A DNA stretch of 64,000 nt from DATBGZ01 sp036557785. GTDB taxonomy: Bacteria; Actinomycetota; Actinomycetes; Mycobacteriales; Micromonosporaceae. Under the pieces are notes generated by a model. That model was not told where the DNA came from and did no database searches. It was given only the letters and a program-made list of their open reading frames with translations. Shown piece by piece: positions 32,654 to 40,642 of the stretch. The DNA lies in assembly GCA_036557785.1 (NCBI GenBank), contig DATBGZ010000089.1, positions 1 to 64,000 of the forward strand, written 5' to 3'. A program made the position numbers and the translations under genes. Numbering within the stretch: the stretch's first letter is position 1; every line of letters starts with the position of its first letter.

Positions 32654-33289
32654 GTGCAGTTGTCGTTGCCGTTTCGCCGCAAGCAGTCCGCGGACCCGGA
32701 CCAGAACGCCGTCGAGGAGGTCGAGTCGACCTCCTCGGCGCCACGCGCCCGCGCGTACACGCCGAGCAAGCGGGAGCTAGGGCAATCCACGCCGAAGCGG
32801 CGCACCAGCGGCCGCGTCGTGCAGCCGGCGCCGACAAACCGGCGCGAGGCGCTCAAGCGCATGCGTGACAAGGATCGGGAGGCGCGGGCCGAGCGGCGCG
32901 CCGGCATGCTCGCCGGCAAGGAGGAGTTCCTGCCCGCGCGCGACAAGGGGCCGCAGCGGGCCCTCGTGCGCGACATCGTCGATTCCCGGCGCAACGCCGC
33001 GAGCTGGTTCCTCCCGGGTGCGGTCCTGGTGATCCTCGGCTCGTCCGGGGCTTGGCCGGCAACGGTCCGGCTCGCGGCGAACCTCTTCTGGGTGGTGCTG
33101 GCGGTCGGCGTGGTTGTCGACAGCGCGCTGCTGAGCATGCGGGTCAGGAAGGTCCTGCTCAAGCGCTTCCCGAAGGCGGACCGGCCACCCCGCTCGCACT
33201 ACTTCTACGCGATCATGCGCGCGTTCCAGTTCCGCCGCCTGCGGCTGCCCGCGCCCAAGGTCAAGGTGGGCGACCGGGTCGACGCATAG
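32654..33289 (+). CDS. DUF3043 family membrane protein
   Basis: A 211-residue protein. A basic, charged cytoplasmic N-terminus includes YTPSKRELGQSTPKRR and RREALKRMRDKDREARAERR. FLPARDKGPQRALVRDIVDSRRN is the family's most conserved block. Two hydrophobic helices follow at about 116-135 and 140-158, then a basic C-terminus (RSHYFYAIMRAFQFRRLRLP). This is the DUF3043 layout found across actinobacteria; the function is unknown. GTG 32654 is preferred from the TAACCT box. It lies directly downstream of murA and might share read-through transcription. Confidence 0.9.
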   Translation: MQLSLPFRRKQSADPDQNAVEEVESTSSAPRARAYTPSKRELGQSTPKRRTSGRVVQPAPTNRREALKRMRDKDREARAERRAGMLAGKEEFLPARDKGPQRALVRDIVDSRRNAASWFLPGAVLVILGSSGAWPATVRLAANLFWVVLAVGVVVDSALLSMRVRKVLLKRFPKADRPPRSHYFYAIMRAFQFRRLRLPAPKVKVGDRVDA

Positions 33290-33302
33290 CCCCTGCTGCG
33301 AC

Positions 33303-33318
33303 CTGACCATTGGGTCAG
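33303..33318. terminator. Weak hairpin between convergent genes
   Basis: A 6-bp stem CTGACC/GGTCAG with an ATTG loop overlaps the azlD stop codon between two convergent genes. It is short, so a terminator role is only possible. Confidence 0.3.
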
Positions 33319-33698
33319 TGGATGCCGAGCAGGCGAAGAGCGGCGGCCACACCCGCGGCGAGGAGAACGGCGACGGCGAATGGCGCGCGCAGCAGACCCG
33401 CGACGAAACCGGCCAGGACCCCGGCGGGGCGGGCGATTCCGGCGAACCGGCCGGCGTCGGTGAAGGCGGCCGTCGCGGCCAGTGCGGCCAGCAGCGCAAC
33501 CGCGGCGTACGGCAGCAGCCGGGTCAGGCCCTGCCCGAACTGCGAGCCCCGCCCCGGCTGTGTCGGTACCGTGGCCGTGCCCGCCGACGGCGCCGGCGAG
33601 GCAGGAACCCGTTTCGCGAGCAGCACCCCGCTCAGGCGCAGGCCGTAGGTGCCGGCGCCCAGCACCGTGATCACGAGAATCAAAGTCGCCGTGCTCAT
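33315..33698 (-). CDS. azlD: AzlD-type branched-chain amino acid exporter small subunit
   Basis: A 127-residue hydrophobic protein with four helices (TLILVITVLGAGTYGLRLSG; LLPYAAVALLAALAATAAF; GRFAGIARPAGVLAGFVAG; AVAVLLAAGVAAALRLLG). The small-subunit pattern TYGLRLSGVLL...LLPYAAVALLA matches AzlD. Together with AzlC it forms an exporter of branched-chain or similar amino acids. It overlaps the azlC stop by ATGA. A Pro/Gly/Thr-rich loop (PASPAPSAGTATVPTQPGRG) separates helices one and two. Confidence 0.87.
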   Translation of the reverse strand: MSTATLILVITVLGAGTYGLRLSGVLLAKRVPASPAPSAGTATVPTQPGRGSQFGQGLTRLLPYAAVALLAALAATAAFTDAGRFAGIARPAGVLAGFVAGLLRAPFAVAVLLAAGVAAALRLLGIH

Positions 33699-34432
33699 GA
33701 CACCGCCTCCGGCGCGCGGGCGTCCTCGGCGGCGGCCGCGGGGGCCGCGGGCAGTCGTCCTACCGCAGCCAGGCCGAGCAGGCCGAGCATCACCGGCAGC
33801 CCGGCCGGGAGGACGAAGGTGGTGGCGACGGCGACGGTCGCGGCCACGGTGGCCACGCGCAGGCCGGCCGCCTGACGCAGGCGCGGCGCGATCAGCAGCA
33901 GCAACGCCGCCGGGAACGCCGCGTCCAGCCCGTACTGGGCGGGGTCGCTCACCGACGACCCGACTGCGACCCCGATCAGCGTCCCGGTCTGCCACACCAG
34001 AAAGATCCCGATGCCGGTGAACCAGTACGCCGCGCGGCGGCGCTGACCATCGGGCTGAGCCAGGGCGAAGGCGACCGCCTCGTCGACCATGACGTGGCTG
34101 CCGACGAGCCGGCGCCACCACGACCTGCCCACGGCGTCGGAGATCGTGAGGCCGAAGGGCAGGTGCCGGGCGTTGAGCATCAGTCCGCCGATGACCGCCG
34201 CGATCGGGCTGCCGGCGGCGACCAGCGACACCGCGAGGAACTGTGAGCCGCCGGCGAAGACGAACACGGAGAAGGCCACCACGGCCCAGGCGGGGATGCC
34301 CGTGGCCGTGGCGATGGCCCCGTACGAGATGCCGACGAAGCCGGTCGCGGCGACCACGGTGAGGATGTCCCGCACGGGCCCGGGGCCCAGCGTTCGCCAC
34401 GGCGGGGCACTCCGGCCGCTGGTGTTCGCCAT
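33695..34432 (-). CDS. azlC: AzlC-type branched-chain amino acid permease
   Basis: A 245-residue membrane protein with the AzlC motif GFVGISYGAIATATGIP, the conserved FAGGSQFLAVSLVAAGSPIAAV and NARHLPFGLTISD. These belong to the large subunit of AzlCD/YgaZH exporters. ATG 34432 has GAGGCG six bases upstream; ATG 34444 in the same frame is possible but lies in the first operator-like site. It is divergent from an XRE-cupin regulator across 86 bp with two GTTC-N8-GAAC sites, which suggests local control. The substrate may be an amino acid or antimetabolite. Confidence 0.9.
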   Translation of the reverse strand: MANTSGRSAPPWRTLGPGPVRDILTVVAATGFVGISYGAIATATGIPAWAVVAFSVFVFAGGSQFLAVSLVAAGSPIAAVIGGLMLNARHLPFGLTISDAVGRSWWRRLVGSHVMVDEAVAFALAQPDGQRRRAAYWFTGIGIFLVWQTGTLIGVAVGSSVSDPAQYGLDAAFPAALLLLIAPRLRQAAGLRVATVAATVAVATTFVLPAGLPVMLGLLGLAAVGRLPAAPAAAAEDARAPEAVS

Positions 34433-34444
34433 GGAACGCCTCAT

Positions 34445-34487
34445 GTTCGGTATGGTGAACGGCGGAGGATCGTTCGTCAAGTCGAAC
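34445..34487. promoter_or_regulatory. Two GTTC-N8-GAAC operator-like sites between azlC and the XRE gene
   Basis: Inverted repeats GTTC-N8-GAAC occupy 34445-34460 and 34472-34487, with starts 27 bp apart. In the second the arms extend to GTTCG/CGAAC. They lie in the divergent promoter region, so the XRE protein encoded at 34519 is the natural candidate ligand. Confidence 0.6.
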
Positions 34488-34518
34488 ACCCTGGCGTCGT
34501 GAGCGAACGGAGCGCCCG

Positions 34519-35142
34519 ATGGATGGGCCATTGAGCAGACCGTCGATGAGCGGGGCGTCGGCGAGTGGGGCGGATCCGGCCCGTGCAGCCGAGGCCGGCC
34601 CGCCGCTGGCCTCGATCGCCGCCGCGCTGCGGCTCGAGCGCGAGCGGGCGGGACTGACGCTGAGCGAAGTCGCACGACGCGCAGGCGTGGCGAAGTCGAC
34701 GCTGTCCCAGCTCGAGTCCGGCACCGGCAACCCCAGTGTCGAGACGCTCTGGGCGCTCGCCGTGGCACTCGGGGTTCCGTTCAGCCAGCTCGTCGACCCC
34801 CCGACGCCTCAGGTCAGGATCCTCCGCGCGGGCGAGGGTGTGCAGATCCACGCCGAGCTCGCGAAGTTCGCGGCGACGCTGCTCGCCGCCGGGAGCCCGC
34901 ACGCCCGGCGCGACCTGTACCTCATGCGGCTGGAGCCCGGTTCGGTGCGCGCGGCCCAGGCACATCTGACCGGCAGCGTCGAGCACGTGATCGTCGCGGG
35001 CGGGCGGATGCGCACCGGGCCCTCGGAGGCTCCGATCGAACTCGCGGCGGGTGACTACGCCACGTTCCGGGGCGATGCCCCGCACTGCTACGAGGCGCTG
35101 GAGCCGGGCACCTGGGCGGTACTGGTCATGGAACATCGCTGA
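34519..35142 (+). CDS. XRE-family regulator with C-terminal cupin domain
   Basis: A 207-residue protein. After a 30-residue Ala-rich start, a helix-turn-helix spans about 34-88 (LRLERERAGLTLSEVARRAG, VAKSTLSQLESGTGNPSVETL). A cupin_2 barrel fills about 100-205 (VEHVIVAGGRMRTGP, LAAGDYATFRGDAPHCYEA). Such regulators sense a small molecule in the cupin. In this context the effector is probably an amino acid exported by AzlCD. The ATG has CGGAGCG upstream. Its 3' end overlaps the convergent ABC ATPase gene by 17 bp. Confidence 0.9.
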   Translation: MDGPLSRPSMSGASASGADPARAAEAGPPLASIAAALRLERERAGLTLSEVARRAGVAKSTLSQLESGTGNPSVETLWALAVALGVPFSQLVDPPTPQVRILRAGEGVQIHAELAKFAATLLAAGSPHARRDLYLMRLEPGSVRAAQAHLTGSVEHVIVAGGRMRTGPSEAPIELAAGDYATFRGDAPHCYEALEPGTWAVLVMEHR

Positions 35143-36196
35143 CGTCAGAGTCCGGAGTGGATCGAGCGCTCTGGCCGCGAGGCTCATCCTGGACGCTCTG
35201 GCCGCGAGGCCGGGGAGCCGGGGAGAGGTAGAGACGGGCGACCACGTCCTCGATGTCGGGCTCACTGATAGCGATGTCCCGCAGCCCGCCGACCTCGGCG
35301 AGCGCCGCGACCAGGGCACCCGCCGGCGTACCGCCGTCGAGGCTGAAGGTGAGCACACGGCCGTCGGGCGAGGTGCCGGCGAGCTCGACACCCGAACGCG
35401 CTACGGGTGATGCCAGCGGCTCCTCCAGCGTCACCACGACCGTGCGCCGGGAACCATATCGTGCGTGCAGCGACTCCAGTGTCCCGTCGTGCACGACTCG
35501 ACCGTGGTCGATGACCACGATGCGCCGGCAGAGGCGCTCGACGTCGCCGAGGTCGTGCGTGGTGAGCACCACCGTGGTGTCGCCACGGTCGCGCAGCTCG
35601 GTCAGGAACGACCGTACGGCCTGCTTGCTCACCACGTCGAGGCCGATCGTGGGCTCGTCGAGAAAGACCACCCGCGGGTCGTGCAACAGCGCGACCGTCA
35701 GCTCCGCCCGCATCCGCTGACCGAGCGAGAGCTGCCGGACCGGAGTGTCCAGGAAGGAGAGTTCGAGCTCACGCGTGAACCGGGCCAGCCGCGCGGCATG
35801 GTCCGCCGCCGGCACGCGCCAGATGTGCCGGGCCAGCTCAAACGAGTCCCGCAGCGGCAGATCCCACCACAACTGGGTGCGCTGGCCGAAGACGACGCCG
35901 ATCTGCCGTGCCAGCCGCTGCCGTTGGCTCACCGGCACGAGCCCGCAGACCCGCACGTGACCACCGCTGGGCATCAGCACACCGGTGAGCATCTTGATCG
36001 TGGTGGATTTGCCGGCGCCGTTCGGGCCGAGGAAACCCAGCAGCTCGCCGGCGTCGACCTGCAGGTCGATGCCGTCCACGGCCATGACGGTCTCGCGATG
36101 GCGCCGCAGCCGCCCCACCCGCCGGCTGACGGTGAAGGCGCGGCGCAGTCCGCGCACGTCGATGACCGGTGTGCGGGCGCTTACATCGATGGTCAT
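35126..36196 (-). CDS. ABC-2 exporter ATP-binding protein (COG4586-like)
   Basis: A 356-residue ATPase. Walker A is GPNGAGKST at 57-65, the signature is LSLGQRMRAEL (Leu in place of the usual Gly), Walker B is VVFLDEPTIGLD and the switch His is in LTTHDLGD. The C-terminal 100 residues are a DrrA-like extension. LSLGQRMRAEL and the two following permeases define a subgroup of ABC-2 exporters with unknown substrate. The very C-terminus has two PRGQS copies encoded by a 27-bp direct repeat. The ATG overlaps the permease stop (ATGA). The 3' end runs 17 bp into the XRE gene on the other strand. Confidence 0.9.
   Translation of the reverse strand: MTIDVSARTPVIDVRGLRRAFTVSRRVGRLRRHRETVMAVDGIDLQVDAGELLGFLGPNGAGKSTTIKMLTGVLMPSGGHVRVCGLVPVSQRQRLARQIGVVFGQRTQLWWDLPLRDSFELARHIWRVPAADHAARLARFTRELELSFLDTPVRQLSLGQRMRAELTVALLHDPRVVFLDEPTIGLDVVSKQAVRSFLTELRDRGDTTVVLTTHDLGDVERLCRRIVVIDHGRVVHDGTLESLHARYGSRRTVVVTLEEPLASPVARSGVELAGTSPDGRVLTFSLDGGTPAGALVAALAEVGGLRDIAISEPDIEDVVARLYLSPAPRPRGQSVQDEPRGQSARSTPDSDVSDVP
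35167..35210. repeat. Direct repeat, two 17-bp copies with 27-bp period
   Basis: cgctctggccgcgaggc occurs at 35167-35183 and 35194-35210. On the coding (minus) strand it produces the duplicated PRGQS in the C-terminal tail of the ABC ATPase. It could be slippage duplication or the edge of a dispersed repeat. Confidence 0.65.
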
Positions 36197-37005
36197 GATC
36201 CTGCACTCCGATACTGCCGGACACCGAAGCGCCAGATGACGCTCGCCACGAGCAGTGCGACCGCCGCGACCGCCGGCGACGACCACGCGACCCAGCGCGG
36301 CAGCCCGAGCGGATCGGGCCGGCCGAACAGCGCCAGGGCCGGGTAGTAGCTCACGAACGCGAAACCCAGGCCGTACGCGAACACGTGCCGGAACACCCGG
36401 CCGTACACGGTCACCGGGTACGACGTAAAGTCCCGTCCGCCGTACGTGAAGGCGTTCGCGAACTCACCCGAGTCGATCCACCAGAAGGCGACCGTGGCGC
36501 AGGCGACGAAGATCGATCCGAACAGGACCGCCCCGGCGACCGGCGCGAGGACGACCAGCGCCAGACGCGCCGGCGTGAGGGCGAGGTGGGCGCGCGTCAC
36601 CGCGACGACGAGAACGATCAGGGCGACGGCGGTGCGGCCGAGCCGCCGGAACGCGAAGCCGGAACTGAGCAGCTGCCCGAGGACGGAGAGCGGCCGCACC
36701 AGCACGGCGTCCAGCCCACCGGCCCGGATGACGTTGCGGAGCTTCTCGATCTCCCCGACCGCGAGATCCGCGAGGGCGAAGGCCAGGCTCGACAGGCCGA
36801 ACATCACCAGCACCTCGGTGGCGCTGAACCCACCGAGACCAGCCGTGACCTGAAAGATCGCGAGAATCGTGGCGAGGTCGAGCAGAGGCACCAGCCCATT
36901 CGTCATCAGATCGATGGCGAACGATGCTCGATACGCGGTATAGGACCGGATCTGGGCCACCACCAGAGCCCGGTAGACGCCCGGGGCCCTGCGCCCGCTA
37001 ACCAC
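36193..37005 (-). CDS. ABC-2 family exporter permease (DUF990/COG3694-like)
   Basis: A 270-residue six-helix permease. The N-terminal part is YRALVVAQIRSYTAYRASFAIDLMTN; the middle LADLAVGEIEKLRNVIRAGGLDAVLVRPLSVLGQ is the amphipathic coupling region seen in this family (usually G-D-L-D-x-x-L-x-R-P). The C-terminus has FVSYYPALALFGRPDPLGLP, matching the YFPA/YxPA-type motif of the group. GTG 37005 lies within an 8-bp overlap with the other permease gene. It works with the ATPase at 35126 and the permease at 36998. The cargo is unknown. Confidence 0.87.
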   Translation of the reverse strand: MVSGRRAPGVYRALVVAQIRSYTAYRASFAIDLMTNGLVPLLDLATILAIFQVTAGLGGFSATEVLVMFGLSSLAFALADLAVGEIEKLRNVIRAGGLDAVLVRPLSVLGQLLSSGFAFRRLGRTAVALIVLVVAVTRAHLALTPARLALVVLAPVAGAVLFGSIFVACATVAFWWIDSGEFANAFTYGGRDFTSYPVTVYGRVFRHVFAYGLGFAFVSYYPALALFGRPDPLGLPRWVAWSSPAVAAVALLVASVIWRFGVRQYRSAGS

Positions 37006-37855
37006 CCTGGACCACCAGCTTCGCGGTCGCGCGCTGCTGGACGAACCAGCACAGGCCCAGCAGAGCCGCTGCCCACGCGGCCTGACCCCCGACGAGCCCG
37101 AGCAGGACTCGCAGCGAGCCCCGCTCGACGATGACGTCCAGCGGTGCCTGCAGCATCGACGGGAACGGCGTAGCGACCCACAGGGCCAGGCGCAGCGGTC
37201 CGGGCAGGAAGTGCAGCGGGAACGCCAGGCCCGCCAACAGCGTCGTGCCGAACGTCCAGGCCGTGACCACGCCGCGCACGTCGAGCAGCCAATAGGCGGT
37301 GGCGTTCACCAGGAACCGGGCCGCGAAGCAGACCACGACCGCGAGCGCCACCGAGACCACGAAGAGCGGGTACGTGGCGACCCGGTGCGGGACGGCGATC
37401 GGGAAGAACAGCGCGCCGACCACGACCGGGACCAGGAACCGGGTCAGCGCCGCGTGCCCGGCCCGGCCCAGGTCGCCGCAGAGGTAGGAGAGCACGGGGT
37501 GGACCGGCCGGAGCAGGTCCGCGACCACATCCCCGGAGCGGATCCGGTCCCCGAGCTCGGTCCAGCCCCACAACGCCACCACGCCGATCAGGCCCTGCGA
37601 CACCCAGGTATAGAGGGCGAGCTGTGCCGGGTCGTAGCCGGCCACCTGATCCGCGCCGCTCGATTTCGCGGCGGAGAGGAGGACGAAGCAGCGCAGGAAT
37701 CCGAAGACCGTGTTCGTCGCGAGCGCCGCGAAGGTCGCCTGCCGGTAGGTCGCGTAACGCCGAAAGCCGGCCCGCGCCATGGCTGATCCGGCAGCCAGCC
37801 CGGCCCAGCGGGTGACACCGGAGATCGCTGCGCCGGTAGCGGTCGGTGAGGTCAA
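36998..37855 (-). CDS. ABC-2 family exporter permease (COG4587-like)
   Basis: A 285-residue permease with about six helices. GFRRYATYRQATFAALATNTVFGFLRCFVLL is split over the first helix and its amphipathic lead, and DRIRSGDVVADLLRPVHPVLSYL is the coupling segment shared with its partner. TTG 37855 is chosen because GGAGG lies eight bases upstream; codons further up lack a site. It is the first gene of the three-gene exporter operon (permease, permease, ATPase). Two different permeases with one ATPase form the expected heteromeric complex. The promoter should lie in the 172 bp shared with the TPR/WG gene. Confidence 0.85.
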   Translation of the reverse strand: MTSPTATGAAISGVTRWAGLAAGSAMARAGFRRYATYRQATFAALATNTVFGFLRCFVLLSAAKSSGADQVAGYDPAQLALYTWVSQGLIGVVALWGWTELGDRIRSGDVVADLLRPVHPVLSYLCGDLGRAGHAALTRFLVPVVVGALFFPIAVPHRVATYPLFVVSVALAVVVCFAARFLVNATAYWLLDVRGVVTAWTFGTTLLAGLAFPLHFLPGPLRLALWVATPFPSMLQAPLDVIVERGSLRVLLGLVGGQAAWAAALLGLCWFVQQRATAKLVVQGG

Positions 37856-38027
37856 ACCCGTAACCTCCGATCGCGGACCGCCAGACGCCGACACCGACAA
37901 CGGTTGGTTCACCGAATAGAGTGGGCACCAGCACGCCCGGTGCTGGCCAGCCGGTCCGCACCGTAGCGCGCCCACCGCGCCACAGCAGCAGAATTCTGCC
38001 GTCCCGACCCCCGACGAGGTGACCGGC

Positions 38028-39539
38028 GTGACCGACGACCGCTACGCCGAGCGGCCAGACCGGCCCGCCTGGGCGTCGTTGCCCACGATGCCCTGGTCTC
38101 AGGTGGAGCAGGCGGTACGTCAGGATGAGCGCGGGCGCTACCCCGTCGTCGACCCGGCCCCGGCACAACGCGTGCCGGAGCAGACCGTACGCCCCCCGGC
38201 CGGTACGCCGGCCGTCGACGCCGACGGCGAGGCCGACCCCGAGCACGCGCTCGCGAGCCTGCGGGTGACGCTCGATCCGATGACGCTCTACGAGGTGCCC
38301 GACAACCTCTACGAGCTATTCAAGATCAAAGAGTCGCTCACCGAGCGGGTCAACGCGTCCAACGACAACGCGGCCCGGGCCCGGCTGCTTGGCCTGCGCT
38401 CGGTCGTGGGCCGCTACCTGGGCGAGCTGCAGGAGGCGCACAACGACGGGAAGATGGCGCTGGCCCACGCCGAGGCGACCGGGCAACTGCGCCGGACCGC
38501 TGTGGCACAGTGCCGGCTCGCCAACGTGCTGGTCCGACTGCGCCAGCTCGACGAGGCGGACCAGCTCTTCACGCTCGCCAACTCACCGGAACTCCCCGAC
38601 CGCCTGCGCGCGCACATCCATCACTTCGCTGGCAAGTGCGCGTTCGAGCAGGACCGCTACATCGAGGCGTGTCAGCACTTCGAGAAGGCGCTCGAGCTGC
38701 GCCGCGACGGCGATCCCGAGCTCGTGATGGCGACCGAGGTGGCGCTCGACGCCCTGTTCAGCCGCGTCGCCCAGCGCGGCTGGGGACCCTACCCGCGCAG
38801 CCGCGACGAGATCCTGCGCACGCACAAGCCACCGGCGCCAACCTTCGAGGAGCGCTACGACCGCTGGGGCTTCCGCAACGACGACGGCAGTTGGCCGATC
38901 GGACCGCAGTTCGCCGACGCCCAGCCGTTCCGGGACGGGGTTGCCTGGGTCCGGCCGGTGGGCATCGAGACCTGGGGGCTCATCGCCGAGGACGGTCGGC
39001 TGCTCATCGACCCCCGCGCCGGCTACCTCGGCGTCGCGAGCTTCTCCGACGACGTGGCCTGGGTCTCGACCGACGGTACGGGCGGGTGGTTCGCGATCGA
39101 CAAGGCGAACCGGGTCGTGATCCAGTCCGCCTTCGACGACGTACGGCCGTTCCGCCGTGGGATCGCGGTGGTGCGCCAGCACGGCAAGTGGGGCGCGGTC
39201 GAGAAGAACGGGCGCCTCGCGCTGCAGTTCGCGTTCGACGGCTTCGCCACGGGCCTGGCCGACGGACGCTACGTCGAGGGCTTCACCGACGAGGGCCTGG
39301 CCATCGTGGAGGTCGCCGGGCGCAAGGGGGTCATCGACCGGACCGGTCGGGTCATCGTGCCGATCGCCTACCCCACCCTGGTCATCCACCCGGTCGCGTT
39401 CCTGTTCACCGATCCCGCCCACCGGTGGGGTGCCCTCGGTCGTGATGGCTCGCCACTCGTGGAACCGATCCACGCTAGCCGCCAGTCCGTTTCCAACGAC
39501 CTCGAGACACTGCTCGCCGACACGCGCCCCCTGCTGTAG
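38028..39539 (+). CDS. TPR and WG-repeat protein
   Basis: A 503-residue soluble protein. Residues about 75-250 are helical with TPR-like pairs (GRYLGELQEAHNDGKMALAHA, LANVLVRLRQLDEADQLFTLA, HFAGKCAFEQDRYIEACQHFEKAL). Residues about 285-480 are WG repeats (DRWGFRNDDGSWPIGPQF, ETWGLIAEDGRLLIDP, GKWGAVEKNGRLALQF, RKGVIDRTGRVIVPIAY, HRWGALGRDGSPLVEP), at least five copies. WG domains form a beta-propeller-like array of unclear function. GTG 38028 is chosen because GAGGTGA ends five bases upstream; GTG 38019 is the alternative. A single gene next to a reductase, with no evident partner. Confidence 0.85.
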   Translation: MTDDRYAERPDRPAWASLPTMPWSQVEQAVRQDERGRYPVVDPAPAQRVPEQTVRPPAGTPAVDADGEADPEHALASLRVTLDPMTLYEVPDNLYELFKIKESLTERVNASNDNAARARLLGLRSVVGRYLGELQEAHNDGKMALAHAEATGQLRRTAVAQCRLANVLVRLRQLDEADQLFTLANSPELPDRLRAHIHHFAGKCAFEQDRYIEACQHFEKALELRRDGDPELVMATEVALDALFSRVAQRGWGPYPRSRDEILRTHKPPAPTFEERYDRWGFRNDDGSWPIGPQFADAQPFRDGVAWVRPVGIETWGLIAEDGRLLIDPRAGYLGVASFSDDVAWVSTDGTGGWFAIDKANRVVIQSAFDDVRPFRRGIAVVRQHGKWGAVEKNGRLALQFAFDGFATGLADGRYVEGFTDEGLAIVEVAGRKGVIDRTGRVIVPIAYPTLVIHPVAFLFTDPAHRWGALGRDGSPLVEPIHASRQSVSNDLETLLADTRPLL

Positions 39540-39567
39540 GCAAGGGCGCCACGGCAACACGGACCGA

Positions 39568-39573
39568 TAGGCT
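39568..39573 (+). promoter_or_regulatory. Candidate -10 box (TAGGCT) for leaderless aldo/keto reductase gene
   Basis: TAGGCT is followed by six bases and ATG 39580; there is no ribosome site. Confidence 0.5.
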
Positions 39574-39579
39574 CCCGGC

Positions 39580-40584
39580 ATGGAGTTTCGTCATCTCGGC
39601 CGGTCCGGCCTGCTCGTCAGTGAGATCACCTACGGAAACTGGATCACCCACGGTTCCCAGATCGAGGAGGACGCCGCGGTCGCGTGCGTGCATGAGGCGC
39701 TGGACCTTGGTATCACCAGCTTCGATACGGCCGACGTCTACGCCGGCACTCGGGCCGAGGCGGTGCTGGGGCGGGCGCTGAAGGGTCAGCGCCGCGAAGG
39801 ATTGGAGATCTTCACCAAGGTGTACTGGCCCACCGGCCCGGGCCGCAACGACCGTGGCCTGTCCCGCAAGCACATCATGGAGTCGATCAACGGCTCGCTG
39901 TCGCGGCTGCAGGTCGAGTACGTGGACCTCTACCAGGCACACCGGTACGACGTCTCCACTCCGTTGGAGGAGACCATGGAGGCGTTCGCCGACGTGGTGC
40001 GGGCCGGCAAGGCGTTCTACATCGGTGTGTCGGAGTGGACGGCCGACGAGATTCGCGCGGCACACGCCCTCGCCCGGGAACTGCACGTTCCGCTCGTCTC
40101 CAGCCAGCCGCAGTACTCGATGCTGTGGCGGGTCATCGAGGCCGAGGTCGTACCCACCTGCGTCGATCTCGGCATCAGCCAGATCGTATGGTCGCCGATG
40201 GCCCAGGGGGTGCTGACCGGCAAGTACCTGCCCGGGCAGCCGCCGCCTGCGGGATCGAGGGCCACCGATGAGAAGTCCGGCGCGCGCTTCATCGGGCAGC
40301 TGTTGACCGACGAGGTCCTGACCGCGGTCCAGAAGCTGCGGCCGATCGCAGACCAGGCGGGGCTGACCATGAGCCAGCTCGCCATCGCGTGGGTGTTGCA
40401 GAACCCCAACGTGGCGGCGGCGCTCGTCGGGGCGACCCGGCCGGAGCAGTTGCGCGAGACGGTGAAGGCGGCCGGCGTCCGGCTGGAACCCGACGTGCTG
40501 AAGGCGATCGACGAGGTGCTCGACCCGATCGTCGAGCGTGATCCGGCAAAGACGAAGGCGACCAGCCCCGCGGCCCGCCCCTGA
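39580..40584 (+). CDS. Aldo/keto reductase (Kv-beta-like group)
   Basis: A 334-residue TIM-barrel reductase. The catalytic Asp and Tyr are in FDTADVYAGTRAE, the Lys in IFTKVYWPTG and the His-region in YQAHRYD. SPMAQGVLTGKYLPGQPPPAGSR and the C-terminal ATRPEQLRETVKAAGV match AKR6/AKR14-type enzymes related to potassium-channel beta subunits. They reduce aldehydes or ketones with NADPH. The ATG lies six bases after TAGGCT. It ends in a Lys/Thr/Ala-rich tail and converges with the site-2-type protease across a strong hairpin. Confidence 0.93.
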   Translation: MEFRHLGRSGLLVSEITYGNWITHGSQIEEDAAVACVHEALDLGITSFDTADVYAGTRAEAVLGRALKGQRREGLEIFTKVYWPTGPGRNDRGLSRKHIMESINGSLSRLQVEYVDLYQAHRYDVSTPLEETMEAFADVVRAGKAFYIGVSEWTADEIRAAHALARELHVPLVSSQPQYSMLWRVIEAEVVPTCVDLGISQIVWSPMAQGVLTGKYLPGQPPPAGSRATDEKSGARFIGQLLTDEVLTAVQKLRPIADQAGLTMSQLAIAWVLQNPNVAAALVGATRPEQLRETVKAAGVRLEPDVLKAIDEVLDPIVERDPAKTKATSPAARP

Positions 40585-40599
40585 GCAGCCAACGATGGG

Positions 40600-40624
40600 T
40601 CCCTCGCCGCGCGGCGGCGAGGGA
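40600..40624. terminator. Bidirectional hairpin terminator
   Basis: A perfect 11-bp stem tccctcgccgc / gcggcgaggga with a GCG loop lies between convergent genes, 16 bp after the reductase stop and about 20 bp past the protease stop. Confidence 0.65.
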
Positions 40625-40642
40625 TCCTTCGTACGGCTCGGC

